Of a stretch of DNA of 64,000 bases, positions 1-13,543 are shown in pieces. The stretch covers positions 372,001 through 436,000 of the forward strand of contig NC_079380.1 in the NCBI RefSeq assembly GCF_021018895.1, in the 5' to 3' direction. The translations under genes were made by a program, and so were the position numbers. Position 1 is the first letter of the stretch. Every line of letters begins with the position of its first letter. Source of the DNA: Seriola aureovittata. Taxonomy: Eukaryota; Chordata; Actinopteri; Carangiformes; Carangidae. A model generated the notes under the pieces. The model made no database searches. It worked only from the letters and a program-made list of their open reading frames with translations, and was not told the DNA's origin.

Positions 1-247
1 TTGTTTTAGAACCATGGCAATCACCTCACAAGCATCCCCTTATCACCATTTAACAATGAGAGATAAATAAAGCAATTGTATCCTGAATAATCCTGATTCC
101 TGTTGGTTTGTGGCTCCAGTCAGAACATTTTGATTTACTACACACATTATGCATGCATATCTATGTATGTATTTATGAATATATATAACATATACATGGA
201 TTTATATACATGCATAACTTTATGTATGTATATGCATGGTAGTATGC

Positions 248-300
<53 letters not shown>

Positions 301-332
301 CTTTCTTTATCCCCTAGGGGAAGTTCATGTGT
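248..332 (-). repeat. LINE 3' end with (GATA)n tail
   Basis: Thirteen GATA units (248-300) run into ctttctttatcccctaggggaagttcatg, the reverse complement of the 22111 type end. The element body, if any remains, would extend to the right; nothing coding is recognisable there. Confidence 0.7.
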
Positions 333-2079
333 CCATTAGCACATTGTTGATAATAATAATAAAAACAGTAAATAACAATTAACAACTAGAAAATTCCAGG
401 GAAATTTTGAGTGCCACGGGGGCTACTGCCGGGATGAGTACATGATTTATTTCCAGTGTTCAAAAGTCACCCTGATCATATTCTGGCACTCTGATATACA
501 ACAATGTCACATCCCTCAATCATGTATTATGTGGGAAATATCTCATATTCTGTCTTGTTTTTTTTAAATAAAACAAGAGGCAACATGTCTACAAACTGGC
601 ATTTAAAGGGTTAAAATCCTGAAAACGAATAATCATTTGGTAGGTTTGAGCAGAACTGAAGTGGTTTAAGAGATTTATGCAAAAAAAGCAGAAAAAAATA
701 TTGATATATGATAATTTTATAGCATTTTCTTTGTGTGTCCTTTTTTGGACGCGAGGAACCCCAGAGGGTACAAAATGTGTTACCAGTGTATAATAGACCT
801 GTAACAGTAACTGACATTAGATTTAAAAAATATGTCAAAAAAGAAACTTTCTTGCAGAAATCCATACCTTCAGCTGTAACACAGCCAAAATGATCAGCAA
901 ATCAAAAAAGAAAAGTAAAGAAAATGTCCAAAAAAGGACAGAGGGACCCCTGAGGGTTAATAAATCCCATGAACCGCTATTTAAATTACCACTATTATGT
1001 TTTTTTCTGTGCTAAATTTAACATTACTGGGGAGGAGAGCAACGCGACTAGAAGTGACAGCGAGAGAGGGCTAGTAGCTTCTCCTCTCCTCTGTCTCAGC
1101 GGAGACCGTCACAACTTCATTCACTCTTTTAACAAAACAAAAAAAAAAGCAACGAAGGAAGCAGTAAATGGACTTACATATTTAAGACCTAACTAAATGT
1201 AATTTAAGACCTAACATGCGGCTAATGTAAAGCTAGCAGAGCTTGGAGAGTTGGTTATCTGGTTGCTAGGCGCACGCAGGCACACACACAGGTCAGGAGC
1301 TGCCGTTGCCATGGCAATGTGAAAATCTGCCCAGAATTTGGCTTCTACATGGCTTTAAAACAACTGCAAATTATGAGAAAACCGTTACTTGTTTTCATAA
1401 ACCGAAAAGACCGTGCCAGACACTGAAGCCAGAAGTTTCTACAGTCTCTATTTTATTCAGATATTCCTTAAAATGAGTGCGTAAGCTCAGTGCGAAGACA
1501 GAGAGAGATTCTTTTGAAAAAAAAAGACGATTACATTAGGTGTCAATGAGAGTGAGACAGGTATTGCTGCCGGACTCGGCAGCCCCATTTAAATTTTGTG
1601 CAGACCCTGCCTGTCAAAGTTACATTTTAAGAATCCCAACAACTATGTGTACATTTTCAGAAATAATTATTTGTCTCCTTTTTACAGTTAGGCCGCGAGC
1701 TCGAGTTAAAAATAAAAATAAAGGTTATTTTTTACTGCTTCACGCACTCTAGCCAACTGATGCTTTCACTCTAACTTTGAAGAAAAAGTGATTTGCACTC
1801 CTCCTTTGAGTGCTCACAGTTTGAAAAGTTTACATGTTATGTAAAAACAGTTCCTATCTTTTTGAGAGAGCAGAAGTTTTCCTCCATTTTACAGTTTGAA
1901 TCACATTTCTACGTGCAGGTATGAGAGAGCTGGGTGACTCAGCAAAAAGGTGCAATTTTGTCGAAAAAAGGTGGGTTTCTAAAGAAAATTCCAATGCATT
2001 TCTAATGCATTATTTATTCCCAGTTTTTTGGGAATAACTTTGGGAAAAATTTGAATTTTAACACCAAAAGTCATAGCAC
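333..2079. other. No gene seen
   Basis: AT-rich sequence with short unsupported ORFs on both strands. Around 1020-1130 there is a more GC-rich patch (gcgactagaagtgacagcga), but no splice-bordered open frame is convincing. Confidence 0.5.
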
Positions 2080-2295
2080 CCCTTGCGGGATCAAGACGCA
2101 CGTTTTGATATATATATTACCGGGGTTTTCTCAAAGCTGCGGGACGAGTTACGTGCCGAAATTTGGTGGAAGAATAATAAACCCGAAACAGAAGATTAAT
2201 AGATGCCTCGGGGCTCTGCCCCGAGGCACTCCTCTCAGCTATTCTAGCTGTAGAGGAGTGCCTCGGAGCTGAGCACCCGTGGCACTAATAATAAT
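2080..2295. repeat. Repeat-like block with two overlapping hairpins
   Basis: GC-richer island inside AT-rich DNA. Stem 1 is tgcctcggggc (2204-2214) with its complement at 2218-2228 and a 3-nt loop. Stem 2 pairs 2221-2240 with 2246-2266 (one bulged T at 2251, loop attct). The stems share 2221-2228 and so exclude each other. It sits just beyond the 3' end of LINE copy A. It may be the end of an unrecognised repeat family. Confidence 0.6.
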
Positions 2296-4165
2296 TAGAT
2301 TAGGCCACTTCCTTTGGCTGAGGTGTTGTATAGCCTGATAGCAGTGGAAGGAAAGGATCTCCTGAACCTCTCTGTTCTGCAGCGCAGCGAGATGACACGA
2401 TTGCTGCAGCTGTAGCTGCTTCTCTGTCCTGCCAGAATGTTGTGGAGAGGATGGCTGGTATTGTCTAAGATGGCCTCCATCTTACATTGCATGTGTCTCT
2501 CCACAACAGTCCTGAGTGAGTCTAGACTCCTGCCAAGCACAGACCCTGCTTTTATTTTTACCAGCTTGTCCAGTATCTTTGTGTTCATGTCTGACATGCT
2601 GCTGCCCCAGCAGACTGCAGCATAAAAGAGTACATTGGCCACCACTGACTGATAAAACATGTGCAACGTTTCACCGCAGACGTCAAAGGACCTGAGGAAA
2701 AAGAGCCGGCTCTGCCCCTTCAGGTAGATGGCATCTGTGTTCAGGGACCAGTCTAGTTTACTATCCAGGTGCGCACCTAGGTATTTATAGGTATTTATAA
2801 GTGTGCACCACCTCAATGTCCTTCCCTGAAATGTTGACTGGCTGAAGGATGGGCCTAGACCTCCGAAAGTCCATGACCATCTCCTTGGTCTTGGAGGTGT
2901 TCAGAAGGAGGCAGTTCTTGTCGCTCCATTCACTGAAGGCCATCGTCAGATCCCTTCACTCCTCTTCCTGCCCATTCCTGATACGCACCACAATAGCTGT
3001 GTCATCCGAGTATTTCTGGATGTGGCAAGACTCAGAGTTGTATTTAAAGTCCGCCTTATACAGGGTGAACAGGGACTGAGCCAGAACAGTCCCTTGTGGA
3101 CCCCCAGTGCTACACATCATAGTCCCTTAGACACAATTACCCAGCCTGACGTACTGTGGTCGTGTTGTCAGGTAATCCACAATCCAGGACGTGAAGCAGG
3201 GATCCACCCCCATCCCTTCCAGTTTGTCTTTAAGAATGGGGAGTTACATGGTGTTAAATTCAATTGAGAAATCAAAGAACTTAATCACCATGTAACTACC
3301 TGGCTCATGTACCCATTTATCTCAGCCGGTTGCCCTACTTTAGGTACCAGAACAACCCATGATGTTTTCCACAGGACTGGGACCCTCCCCGTTTGTAGAC
3401 TTAAGTTAAAGATCCTCTGGAAAGGCTCAGCCAGCTGGGCTGCACAGTCCTTTAACAGCCTCGGACACACACCATCTGGGCTTGTTGCCTTTCCAGGATG
3501 TAGCCTCATGAGCGCCGCCCTCACGTCCTCTGTTGTACAGGACAGGAAACTTTACCCCATTGTGGAGGGAGTTGCAGCTGCAGTTTCAGGTTGTGAAGGA
3601 CATGCAGTAGGAGAAGCTGCAGCTGATGCAGTGGGAGATAGAACAGGTGAGGTTGTGTCAAACCTGTTGTAGAACAGATTTAACTCATTGGCCTTGTCCA
3701 CATCACCTGATGTTGCCTTGCTGTTCTTCTCTTTATAGCCAGTGATGGTCCTCATCCCCTTCCACACCTCTCTGATGTTGTTGTGCTGCAGCTTCCTCTC
3801 TACTTTCTTTTTGAAGTCTTCCTTCGCCTGCTTTAATCTTCTCTACAGCTCATGTTGCACACACCTGAGCTTCTCTCTGTCTCCATCCCTGAAGGCCTCC
3901 TTTTTCTGGGTGAGGAGGGTCTTGATGTTACTGGTGATCCAGGGTTGTTTGTTTTGTTGTTTGGAAAGCAGTGTACAGTCCTGGCTGGTATTACAGTGTC
4001 CATACAGAAGTTAATGTAGTCCGTGGTACCTTCAACCATTCTATCAAGGTCAGGGTCCTTGCTATTATCATTTTCCTGTGACTCCAACAGGACATTCCAA
4101 TCTGTGCACTTAAAACAGTCTTTTAGAAACTCACTGGCCTCCGGGGTCCAGTTCCTAAACGAGCA
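2296..4165 (-). pseudogene. CR1/L2-like LINE ORF2 relic (copy A)
   Basis: Minus-strand non-LTR retrotransposon fragment. Pieces in order are the linker before RT (DYINFCMDTVIPARTVHCF, about 4000), the conserved segment near MWKGMRTITGY (3750), RT fingers (HPGKATSPDGVCPRLLKDCA, 3450), then the thumb and tail (YKYLGAHLDSKLDW to RFRRSFPSTAIRLYN, 2330-2790). Many frameshifts occur. A deletion at about 3300 removes some 170 bp that copy B at 30770-30945 retains. The endonuclease is not seen. It ends at a short (AAT)n-like tail. Clade assignment is from general resemblance. Confidence 0.82.
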
Positions 4166-5701
4166 GGTGGTTGATAAAGGGGACTATATTCAAATGATAA
4201 TGTAATTCCACAATAGAATTTTAATTTTCCACAAATGTATGTCTTATTTGAGTAAAAATGAAAATGAAAATGCAATAAACAAACTTGCATTTTCATTTTC
4301 ACATACTTGTATGGGCAATCTAGGACCATATTAAATTGAAAATGAAAAAGCTGTCTGATATTTGATTTTCAAAGTCATACCCTGCTGCACAGTGGACAAT
4401 ATTCAAATGTTAATTAAAATTTGAAAATTATAATTAAATATAAACATATAACCTAATTTTACAAATAGTCAACCAATATTCAGGTCACAATGAAAAGGAA
4501 AATGCATTTTTTTATGCTAACGTTTAGCAACGTTTATTATTACTGTCAGCTCTTCTGCCTCTCAGAGGGTATTTGCCGATGTAAGGCTGTGTGAAATGTC
4601 TCCATTAACTGTAGGAGTGTATTAGCCTAGTCATCAACATCACCGCTGTAACGGCTGCACTGACTTTGACAGTTTTTATTTATTAAGCCCTAGTGTGGTC
4701 TTTATGTTAACAAATGTGTATGTTACCAGCATTGTGTGTGAGGATGCAGACTGTACAGACCAAAGAAATGTTTGGGCTAATTTAATTTAATTTAATAAAT
4801 GTCCTTTGTTTCTGTTTGGTAGGTGTGTGTGAAGCTGCAAAGCTTATGTATAAACTCAACCTTGTTAAAGACTGTCATCAGCAACATGGACTACTGAGGC
4901 CACCAACATAGTCCCCTGACTCAGTTCCCTGACTCCTATGTAGGCTCAAATTAGTGTCAAAATGATTTAGAGCTTGTAACGTAATGTTTACAAATATTTT
5001 CAAAGTTAGTAATTGTAAATTAACCTCTGTAAACCTGTAAAATGAGTCTTGAATTTGTGCATATGAAAAAAATGTGCTTGTGGTGAAGAGATTTGTATTT
5101 GTTAAAAAAGGCTGTGTGAATCAAAACTGAACCCATGACCAGTGGTGAGGTTACACAAAGACACAGGGAGAAATCAGAAGACTCAGTGGGTGCTGTGTAC
5201 AGATACAACACAGAAAGCATCCAAAACTTAGTGCTCAACATTCCCAGTGTGTGACACTGACAAGTAAAAATTTTTAACCGTTTAATGTCAGTGGCACACT
5301 GTGGTAACTTTTGAGTGTAGTTTTATACATTTTTCTGTTCCGTTTTAATACACAGGTGTTGACAAAACCATGTCTTTTTTTTATGTCTTTGTGTAACCTC
5401 AACACTGATCCTTTGTTCATAGCCTTGATTGACAGTCTATTTTGACAAATACAAATCTCTTTGACACAAGCTAATTTTTTTCACATGTAGAAACTTAAAT
5501 TTCTCACACAGATTTATTATACAGGTTTACAAGGGTTGAAAGACTACAAACTAGAAACATTGGAATTATTTGTGAAAATCACTTTACACGTTCAACCTTC
5601 CTACCAGGTTACATGGTGTAATAGGCTTACTGCAGCAAAGGCTGGCGCACATGTAATCTCACTTCAGTTGTGAATATATACTAGCTGATACATTGTGTTT
5701 A
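4166..5701. other. No gene seen
   Basis: AT-rich. A local inverted similarity (gcattttcattttc at 4286-4300 and gaaaatgaaaatgc at 4258-4273) forms a short stem. ORFs are under 85 codons and lack support. Confidence 0.5.
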
Positions 5702-5703
5702 TA

Positions 5704-5930
5704 CAGTTGTGGTCAAAAGTTTACATACACTTGTAAAGAACATAATGTCATGACTCTCTTGAGTTTCCCGTTATTTCTACAAGTCTGACTTTTCTCTGAT
5801 AGAGTGATTGGAACATGGATACTTCTTTGTCACAAAAAACATTCATGAAGTTTGGTTCTTTTATGACTTTATTATGGGTTAACAGAAAAAGTGATCAAAT
5901 CTGCTGGGTCAAAAATATACATACAGCAGT
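5704..5930 (+). repeat. Left inverted repeat of the Tc1-like element
   Basis: Matches the reverse complement of 7120-7347 with only scattered mismatches. It contains the outer and inner transposase-binding-like direct repeats about 195 bp apart. Confidence 0.9.
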
Positions 5931-5931
5931 G

Positions 5932-7007
<1,076 letters not shown>

Positions 7008-7119
7008 TCAGAGAAGTCACCAGCTGTAGTCACTCATAATCACTCACAAGAAGTTAAGAGGCCATGCTATGAAGCTCATTTCATTGACACAACTTTCTAA
7101 GTCACCAAAATTGCTAATT

Positions 7120-7347
7120 CATGTTGCTGTATGTATATTTTTGACCCAGCAGATTTTGTCATTTTTTCTTTTAACCCATAATAAAGTCACAAAAGAACCA
7201 AACTTCATGAATGTTTTTTGTGACAAAGAAGTATCTGTTCCAATCACTCTATCAGAGAAAAATCAGAGTTGTAGAAATAACTGGAAACTCAAGAGAGCCA
7301 TGACATTATGTTCTTTACAAGTGTATGTAAACTTTTGACCACAACTG
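7120..7347 (-). repeat. Right inverted repeat of the Tc1-like element
   Basis: Reverse complement of the left end, with the terminal cagttgtggtcaaaag on the minus strand and the TA target duplication immediately outside. Confidence 0.9.
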
Positions 7348-7513
7348 TATGTTTAACGTTCATTATATTTATTATACAGAGTACATATTGATAATGTTGA
7401 GTACATGTTAATGAAAGTTTACTACAACACATTGGAGCTGAGGGTTGGTAGGGACCGCCCAAACTTGTAAACCAACCAATCACAAAGAAGCCTGCATGTC
7501 TTGAACAGCCAGA

Positions 7514-7516
<3 letters not shown>

Positions 7517-7558
<42 letters not shown>

Positions 7559-7572
7559 ACACACACACACAC
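7517..7572. repeat. (CA)n microsatellite
   Basis: CA run with a single ctca interruption near 7551. It creates a spurious Cys/Val ORF on the minus strand. Confidence 0.95.
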
Positions 7573-7929
7573 CTGGGTTAAATTACATGATTAGCGACTT
7601 CTCTGATATTTGTGGTGTTTATCAACCACTTTACTGACATTTCTGCAATGATTTACACACCTCTGAACTGTTTTCACTGGAAATATGTTTCATTCCAGTT
7701 GTAATCAGGAAACATTCGGCAGTTAATTTCAGTTTGTCATTCTAACTAACACAGAAACTGTCACGGGGAGTAAAGCTCCTCAGAGCCGGACCAGTCCATC
7801 TCCTCAGCTGGATGGTCGGAGTGGTCAGAGTTGGTGGAGTTCTCGTTAACCGACGGCCCTTCTGCAGTGGAATCCTCTTCAGGGTGAGCAGGCAGGGAGG
7901 AGGTGCGAACCGTCGGATGGTGACCCCTC

Positions 7930-8640
7930 AATGGTGTAGTCGTGCTGGAGGGCTGGTCTGGGTGGCGACGATGGAAGTTAGTAATAAGATCTGGATCGAG
8001 AATGTGGCGAGCAGGAACCCAGGATCTGTCCTCCGGACCATAGCCCTCCCAGTCAACTAGTTATTGAAGTCCTCTCCCCCGATGACGGGACCGGACCAAG
8101 CGTCGCACAGAGCAGGCTGGACCCCCATCGATGAGGCGAGGAGGAGGAGGAGGCGGGACAGCTGGTGACAAAGGACTCTCGTGGACCGGCTTCACCTTAG
8201 ACACATGGGAAGTGGGGTGGATGCGCATGGAGCGTGGAAGACTCAGTCTCACCGCCGTCGGACTGATGATCCTCTGGATGGGGAATGGGCCGACGAACCT
8301 GGGTGCCAGCTTCTTGGATTCTACCCGGAGAGGCAGGTCTCGGGTGGAGAGCCACACCTTCTGGCCAACCTGGTAGACTGGGGCTGGAGAACGTCGCCGG
8401 TTGGCCAAGGCAGCATAGCGACTAACAGAGCGCTGGAGGGTGGTGCGTGCCTGGGCCCAGGTTCTGCGACAGCAACGAGCAAAGGCTTGGGCTGACGGGC
8501 AGGAGACCTCTCTTTCCAAGGCTGGGAAAAGCGGAGGCTGATAGCCATAGACACACTGGAAAGGAGAGAGCCCTGTGGCGGAGCTGGTGAGGGAGTTGTG
8601 GGCATACTCCCCCTATAGGAGCTGCTGGGACCAGGAGGAT
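7930..8640 (-). pseudogene. Gypsy integrase C-terminus plus chromodomain
   Basis: The frame begins near 8630 directly after the gag junction, continues through 8061-8519 with the GPY/F-like integrase end ([14 protein letters not shown] ... [11 protein letters not shown] ... HVSKVKPV) and then shifts. Just beyond the stop at 8061 the chromodomain reads [20 protein letters not shown] in a different frame. In chromoviruses this domain directs insertion to particular chromatin. At least one frameshift separates the two parts. Confidence 0.78.
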
Positions 8641-8724
8641 GGGTTCTACAGAGGTCGGAGCGGCGTCGACGTTCCCGTTCCTCAGGGGTGAGGGAGGTGC
8701 GGCCCAACTGCATTGGCTCAGACT

Positions 8725-9588
8725 CTACCATCTGCTGGCCTGGTGAGGAAGATGAACTGGTGGAACCCCCTCTGAACTGGGCTGACGACTGGCGGTGGAA
8801 AGCCCCCTGTCGTCTCTCTCGTCTGGGAGCCTGGATGCGGAGGTCAATCCGATGGCTAGCTCGATGACACCGTCAAGTGTGGAGGGAACCTCGTGAGAGA
8901 CCAGCTCATCCTTGATGTACTCAGCCAGGCCGTGGAGAAAGGCGTCAACCAGGGCAGCAGAGTTCCAGCTGCTCCGACTGGATCTGGTGCAGAAGTCGAC
9001 GGAGTAGTCGGCCACTGTCCTGTCCCCTTGCCGCAAGCCCATCAGTCCCTGTGCGGTTCCTGAGCTGGAGACCCCCAGACCAAAAACCTTGCGTAGCTCC
9101 ATGGAAAATGACTGAAAGGAGGTGCAGGCTGGAGACTGTCTCTCCCACTCAGCCGTGCCCCACAGTCGAGCCCGGCCCGTCAGGTGGTTGATTGTAAAGG
9201 CTACCTTTGCCTGCTCTGAGGCAAAGATACGTGGCTGCAGAGAAAACAGCAGGGAACAGTTCGTTAGAAAAGGGCCACAGGTCCCTGGATCTCCATCGTA
9301 GCACTCTGGGGTTCCCACCCAGGGCTCAGGGGCATCGGTGGATGGCAAGGGAGCAGGAGCTGGTACTGGTGCAGGAGGAGCTGGTGAGGATGAGCGTGCA
9401 GAGAGCTGAGTGAGCATGGATGTTAGCTGCTGCAGTTGGCCAGCTAATGCTGCGAGTGTTTGTCCATTGGTTTCAGCTGCCTGCCTTGCTTCTGAAGCTG
9501 CTGCAGACATCATCTGCTCATGTTGCTGGAGGACGCCCTCTATCCTCTTAAGGCGACTCAGGGGAGAGGGATTGTGTGCTGGGTCCAT
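8725..9588 (-). pseudogene. Gypsy Gag polyprotein fragment
   Basis: Gag of a Ty3/gypsy element. After the start at 9586-9588 there is a coiled-coil-like region (LSRLKRIEGVLQQHEQ), a proline/alanine-rich linker and the retrotransposon gag domain (FLTNCSLLFSLQP ... LTGRARLWGTAEWE ... FVSHEVP-like end). The frame stops after a serine-rich tail. The continuation toward the zinc knuckle (EPMQLGRTSLTPEERERRRR) is in another frame at about 8650-8720. The CCHC knuckle itself is missing because the deletion junction falls there. Confidence 0.8.
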
Positions 9589-9749
9589 GACTGGCCAGAT
9601 TGTACTGTCACGGGGAGTGGCAGGACCCAAATGCAACACAAACTCTCAGTAGAAGAAGTAGTGGTCTTTATTGCACTCAAAACAGGTCAATATACACAGT
9701 TCTTGCAGCAGTGCTGATACTTAGCTTGAAAAGCAAGCTCTAAGGTGGG

Positions 9750-11150
9750 ACTCGAATGGAGACAATGTTCAAATCCTTCAAAACTGCTGCGTCTTTGAAA
9801 TTCAACCACTTGAGCATACTCCAGATCCTCCATTTACTTTCCTATGTTTGTTAACTACTCCTGCACACTTTGTGCTACATAAACTCAAAACGTTCAGCTT
9901 CTTCAGGAGATGTATCCTTTTCTTAAAGTTTTTTCTTGAGGAAGCTTTTTCTTTGCAATTTTTTACTATGTAAGTGAATGGAGATGGTGTACTCCTTCAA
10001 CTACTTTCAGCTACAGACTTCATTCAAACTTTAAACTGTTTGCAACACTTCCAACTATCAAGCAATTATTCAGCTCACTGATATCCTAAATTAAAGTTTC
10101 AACTGTTTAGGATTCAGTTCATCTTTCATCATCATTACTTCTTCACATTTTTAAGGCATTTTATTTGTACTTCTAGGAAATAAAATACTATACTACTTTT
10201 GGCAGTAAATATTTTGGCTTTCATCTGTTTCAACAACATGTTTCAGCTCTTAGCTGTCAGTAATCTCCTTCGGGTGTAAAATTACATGTTTTGATTGTCC
10301 TTTTGTTTTTTCTTTGTTTTTTTTTTCCCTTCAAACAATTTTGGCCATTTAGCTTTCAACTTAGATGGTTTTTCTCTTTTTTACATTTTGTATATTTTGT
10401 ACAGTTTTTTGCTGTTTGTTACACCCTCCATCAACAACTTAGGCCTTTTCAACCATTTCAGGACATTTAAACATCCAGTTTACAAGTTCTACTTTTCATT
10501 GTCTGCTATATCATTAGCTACTTCAACAGTGCTTCAGCAGTTGCTTCAGCTAATTCAGCATTGCTTCAGTTTTTGCTTCAGCTTTTCATTCATCTTCTTC
10601 AGCATTGCTTCAGCAATCTCATTCAGCTCTCAGCATTCGCACGCAGAAAATGCATTTTTCAGTTGTTATTATTCTTAAGCCTTCCGTACGCTTTTTGGAT
10701 TCTAACCACTCCTACAGTTTTTGTGCTACAAAGACCGTTCAAGTATGAAAACATTCGGCTTTTTCTGTAGATTATCGGATGTATTCACCTTTTTTGATAT
10801 TATTCATAATTTTTGAAATATTAATCTTTTTATGATTTTTTTTGCCATTCAAATGACTGGAGACCATGTTCAAATACTTGAAATCTTCAGCCTCTTTAAA
10901 CTTTAACTACTTCAGCATACTTTCAGCTACAGACTTTATTCAACGTTTAAACCGTAAACAAGCCTTTCAGCTATTAAGTTTGTATTAAAATGTTTGATAT
11001 GTTCAACAGTTTTTGAATTATAGCAGTTTTAGTTTTAAGGTTTTTTCTGATCATTTTTGAGTTTATAATGGGTGTGTATTGCATCATCATGACATCATCG
11101 CTCAAGTGGGAAAGGCTCTAGAACTCCTCTGAAAAAATTTCAGTTTAACT
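9750..11150. repeat. Degenerate repeat block with CTTCAG/CTTCAGC motifs
   Basis: Three segments resemble one another: 9756-9830, 9978-10040 and 10855-10955 all carry tggaga(c)c-atgttcaaat or ttcagctacagactt-attcaa. Between them, 10500-10630 is a run of imperfect gcttcag units, and 10677-10700 contains ccttccgtacgctttttgg. It looks like a diverged, internally duplicated non-autonomous element. No conserved ORF is present; the open frame at 10295-10678 is low-complexity F/S/L. Confidence 0.5.
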
Positions 11151-11182
11151 CGCCCTCACTGCCACATATTTCAGTCTTTAAA

Positions 11183-11345
11183 GAATTTTTTTGGGGGCTT
11201 TTTGTGCCTTTAATGGACAGGACAGTAGAGAGACAGGTGGAATGACACGCAGGAAAGGTAGTCCAATGTGGGAGTTGAACCGGGGGCCACCTGCAGCGAC
11301 GACTGTAGCCTCTATATATGGGGCGCCTGCCTCTCTCTCTCCCTC
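11183..11345 (-). repeat. tRNA-derived SINE-like element
   Basis: On the minus strand the sequence has a box-B-like GGTTCAACTCC (11273-11283), then a conserved-looking body (tctctctactgtcctgtcca, ttaaaggcacaaaaagcccc) and ends in an A-run. This resembles a common teleost SINE-like repeat whose head derives from a tRNA. The A-box half is degraded, and no complete cloverleaf can be folded, so it is not a functional tRNA gene. Confidence 0.6.
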
Positions 11346-12284
11346 TTTCTTGCTCACTCGGTGCAACTTGTAACATCAGTGTAGAGGATTGTGATGTTTA
11401 TTACATCTTCAGCGATGTCTGCTGTCTTTACGCAAAGCTCCACTCACTAACCGGAGTTAACTACGAACTGTAACTGCCATCCCTGAAAATTTTCCTCAAA
11501 AAGAGTCAGACAAACTCATTTTAAATCCCACAAAAACCAACCTTCATTGACTATTTTTATATAAAAAACAAAGAGATTTTTTTGTCCAGTATCACCCAGT
11601 TTTGGTCTCATTCTGATATCTTTTTCAGTTTTTGAGGAAGTGATTGGAGTACCCTCCACCTCTCCCATTGACTGCAATACAAATTCAGGAGCAGGTGTTA
11701 CTGGGCAGAAATGGGCGAAGCTGATTAGCTTCACTCATTTCTAAAATCTCATTGGCTAATTAAACTCATTAATTCTTAGCCTTTTGACTCAAGTATAACA
11801 ACTCAAAGATAAATCAATATGGTGTACTTGTGTGTACTTGTGAGTGCGTGTTGATGTGTGGTTCCTTTTGTGTGTGTATACGTGTTTTTAATAATTGTGA
11901 AGACATTTTTGGTTAAAAACCATTATTGTGAGATTGTTTTGGCCAGGTCAGTGTCAGGATAAGTCTCTACAACATGAATGACACTGAAAGTATTGTTCTT
12001 TGTACAGATTAAAATGTGACAAGTGAAGTACACACACGTTCAAAATTTCTTTCATAACTTTCTGTGAGGGAAAGTGAATCAATGTATTTTCCATCTCTAA
12101 TTATCAACACAGTCATCTCAGCATGGTTTCATTTGGTCTTTCAGTGAAGGTCTTTGTTGGATTCTTCATGGGAGCTCTGCTCTCCTTTGTTTTTCACATC
12201 CTGCTACTGCCTTTCTCAAGTGCAAGCCACAGAGGAAACTGAAAGCTTTAATAGAAACATTTCACGTGACATCTGATGCAGAGA

Positions 12285-12290
12285 TACACA

Positions 12291-12369
<79 letters not shown>

Positions 12370-12387
12370 ACACACACACACACACAA
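12285..12387. repeat. (CA)n microsatellite
   Basis: About 100 bp of nearly pure CA dinucleotides with one CTCA interruption near 12361. Confidence 0.95.
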
Positions 12388-13543
12388 GTCTACATAAGTC
12401 ATTGGAACAATCAGAAGATAGGATATGAATGCATGAAAGGTTCAGTGATTGTGTGTTAATCTCTTCTTTTATTTAGAGAGGAAGCAACGACAATAACAAA
12501 AAACAAGGAGAGAAACACAATTCCTCAGAATGTTGTACTGTCGAAGAATAGGTTCAATAGTCACAGCCTAGAGCTACTTCAGAGTGATCCTGCTTTGGAC
12601 TGAATGATACAGCTTATTTAGACACATCTGACTGTACACTGTGAGGTAACAATGTATACATCACAGTTCATATCACAGCAGTTCATCAGAAAGAAAATAA
12701 GAAAGAGAAAAAAAGGTTTGTGTGTTTCACAATGGTATTACATTTTGACTTCATGCTAAAAAAAAAAAAAGGTTCTGGCATATACAGATAAAGAATTGAA
12801 CATAATCTAGAAGAGAGTGATGCTGATGATTGGAGCCTCTTTGTAAAATCTAAAAGCATTGATCACATTTCTGGGGATATATTCATATGGTTTTGATAAA
12901 TGAATCCCAGGAAACAATTACTAATAAAATGTCAGCTCACAGTGAATAGTATTGTCATTATAAGTAGCTAAAGCAATAACTTTTCCACAAGTATAACCCT
13001 TATTCCTGCTAACCTAATAACAACAATTTTGTGTTTTTATTCGAATAAGGACAAATTCACATTTTCATTTCATAAATTTAGAAAAAAAATGAATGAAGAT
13101 CTTTTTGCTCAAACTTTAAAAACACCAACCGCACCTGTAAAGCTCCCTGATTAATGGTCTGTTAATATACGGTCTGTGAGCACTGTGCAGGGACCACAGT
13201 GCTAAATGTCTGATTCTTGGTGCCATAATTAGATCTGGAATTGATTCTTGATTCACACCTGATTAAGTAAATAGAAAGGGGTGCACTATTTTCACGCATT
13301 TAATTGAGAGAAAAGCAGTATGAAACGTAACAACTTATGCAGCACCAGGGAAAAGGTTTTTGAAATGAAACAAACTCTGACTAGAGATGTCTGTGAGTTT
13401 AGTGCTGCAGTGTGTGTTGGACTCTGAGCAATGAGGTATCATGAAAAGCTAATTATGAAGTTATTAAATCCAGAATGAGCCCAAACACTTTACATTTTTG
13501 AAGATGAAGAAAAAGATAACTCTATCTCACATTATCCAGGTGC

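Larger units (their letters stand above)
7759..9720 (-). mobile_element. Ty3/gypsy chromovirus-type retrotransposon with a large internal deletion
   Basis: Minus-strand order: LTR remnant (right, from 9606), gag, then directly integrase C-terminus and chromodomain. Protease, reverse transcriptase, RNase H and the integrase core are absent. The motif tgtcacggggagt occurs at 7759-7772 and again at 9606-9619, marking both limits. A minus-strand AATAAA near 9667-9673 lies in the LTR remnant, as expected for an LTR R region. Coding GC content is clearly higher than in the flanks. Confidence 0.8.

Noticed and set aside
7289..7552. ORF rich in Cys/Val on the minus strand
   Set aside because: It is a translation of the (CA)n microsatellite.
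10295..10678. 127-codon Phe/Ser/Leu-rich ORF
   Set aside because: Low complexity from T-rich repeat DNA; no domain, no start context.
11183..11345. tRNA gene
   Set aside because: Only the box-B-like half is present and no acceptor or anticodon stem can be formed; it fits a tRNA-derived SINE.
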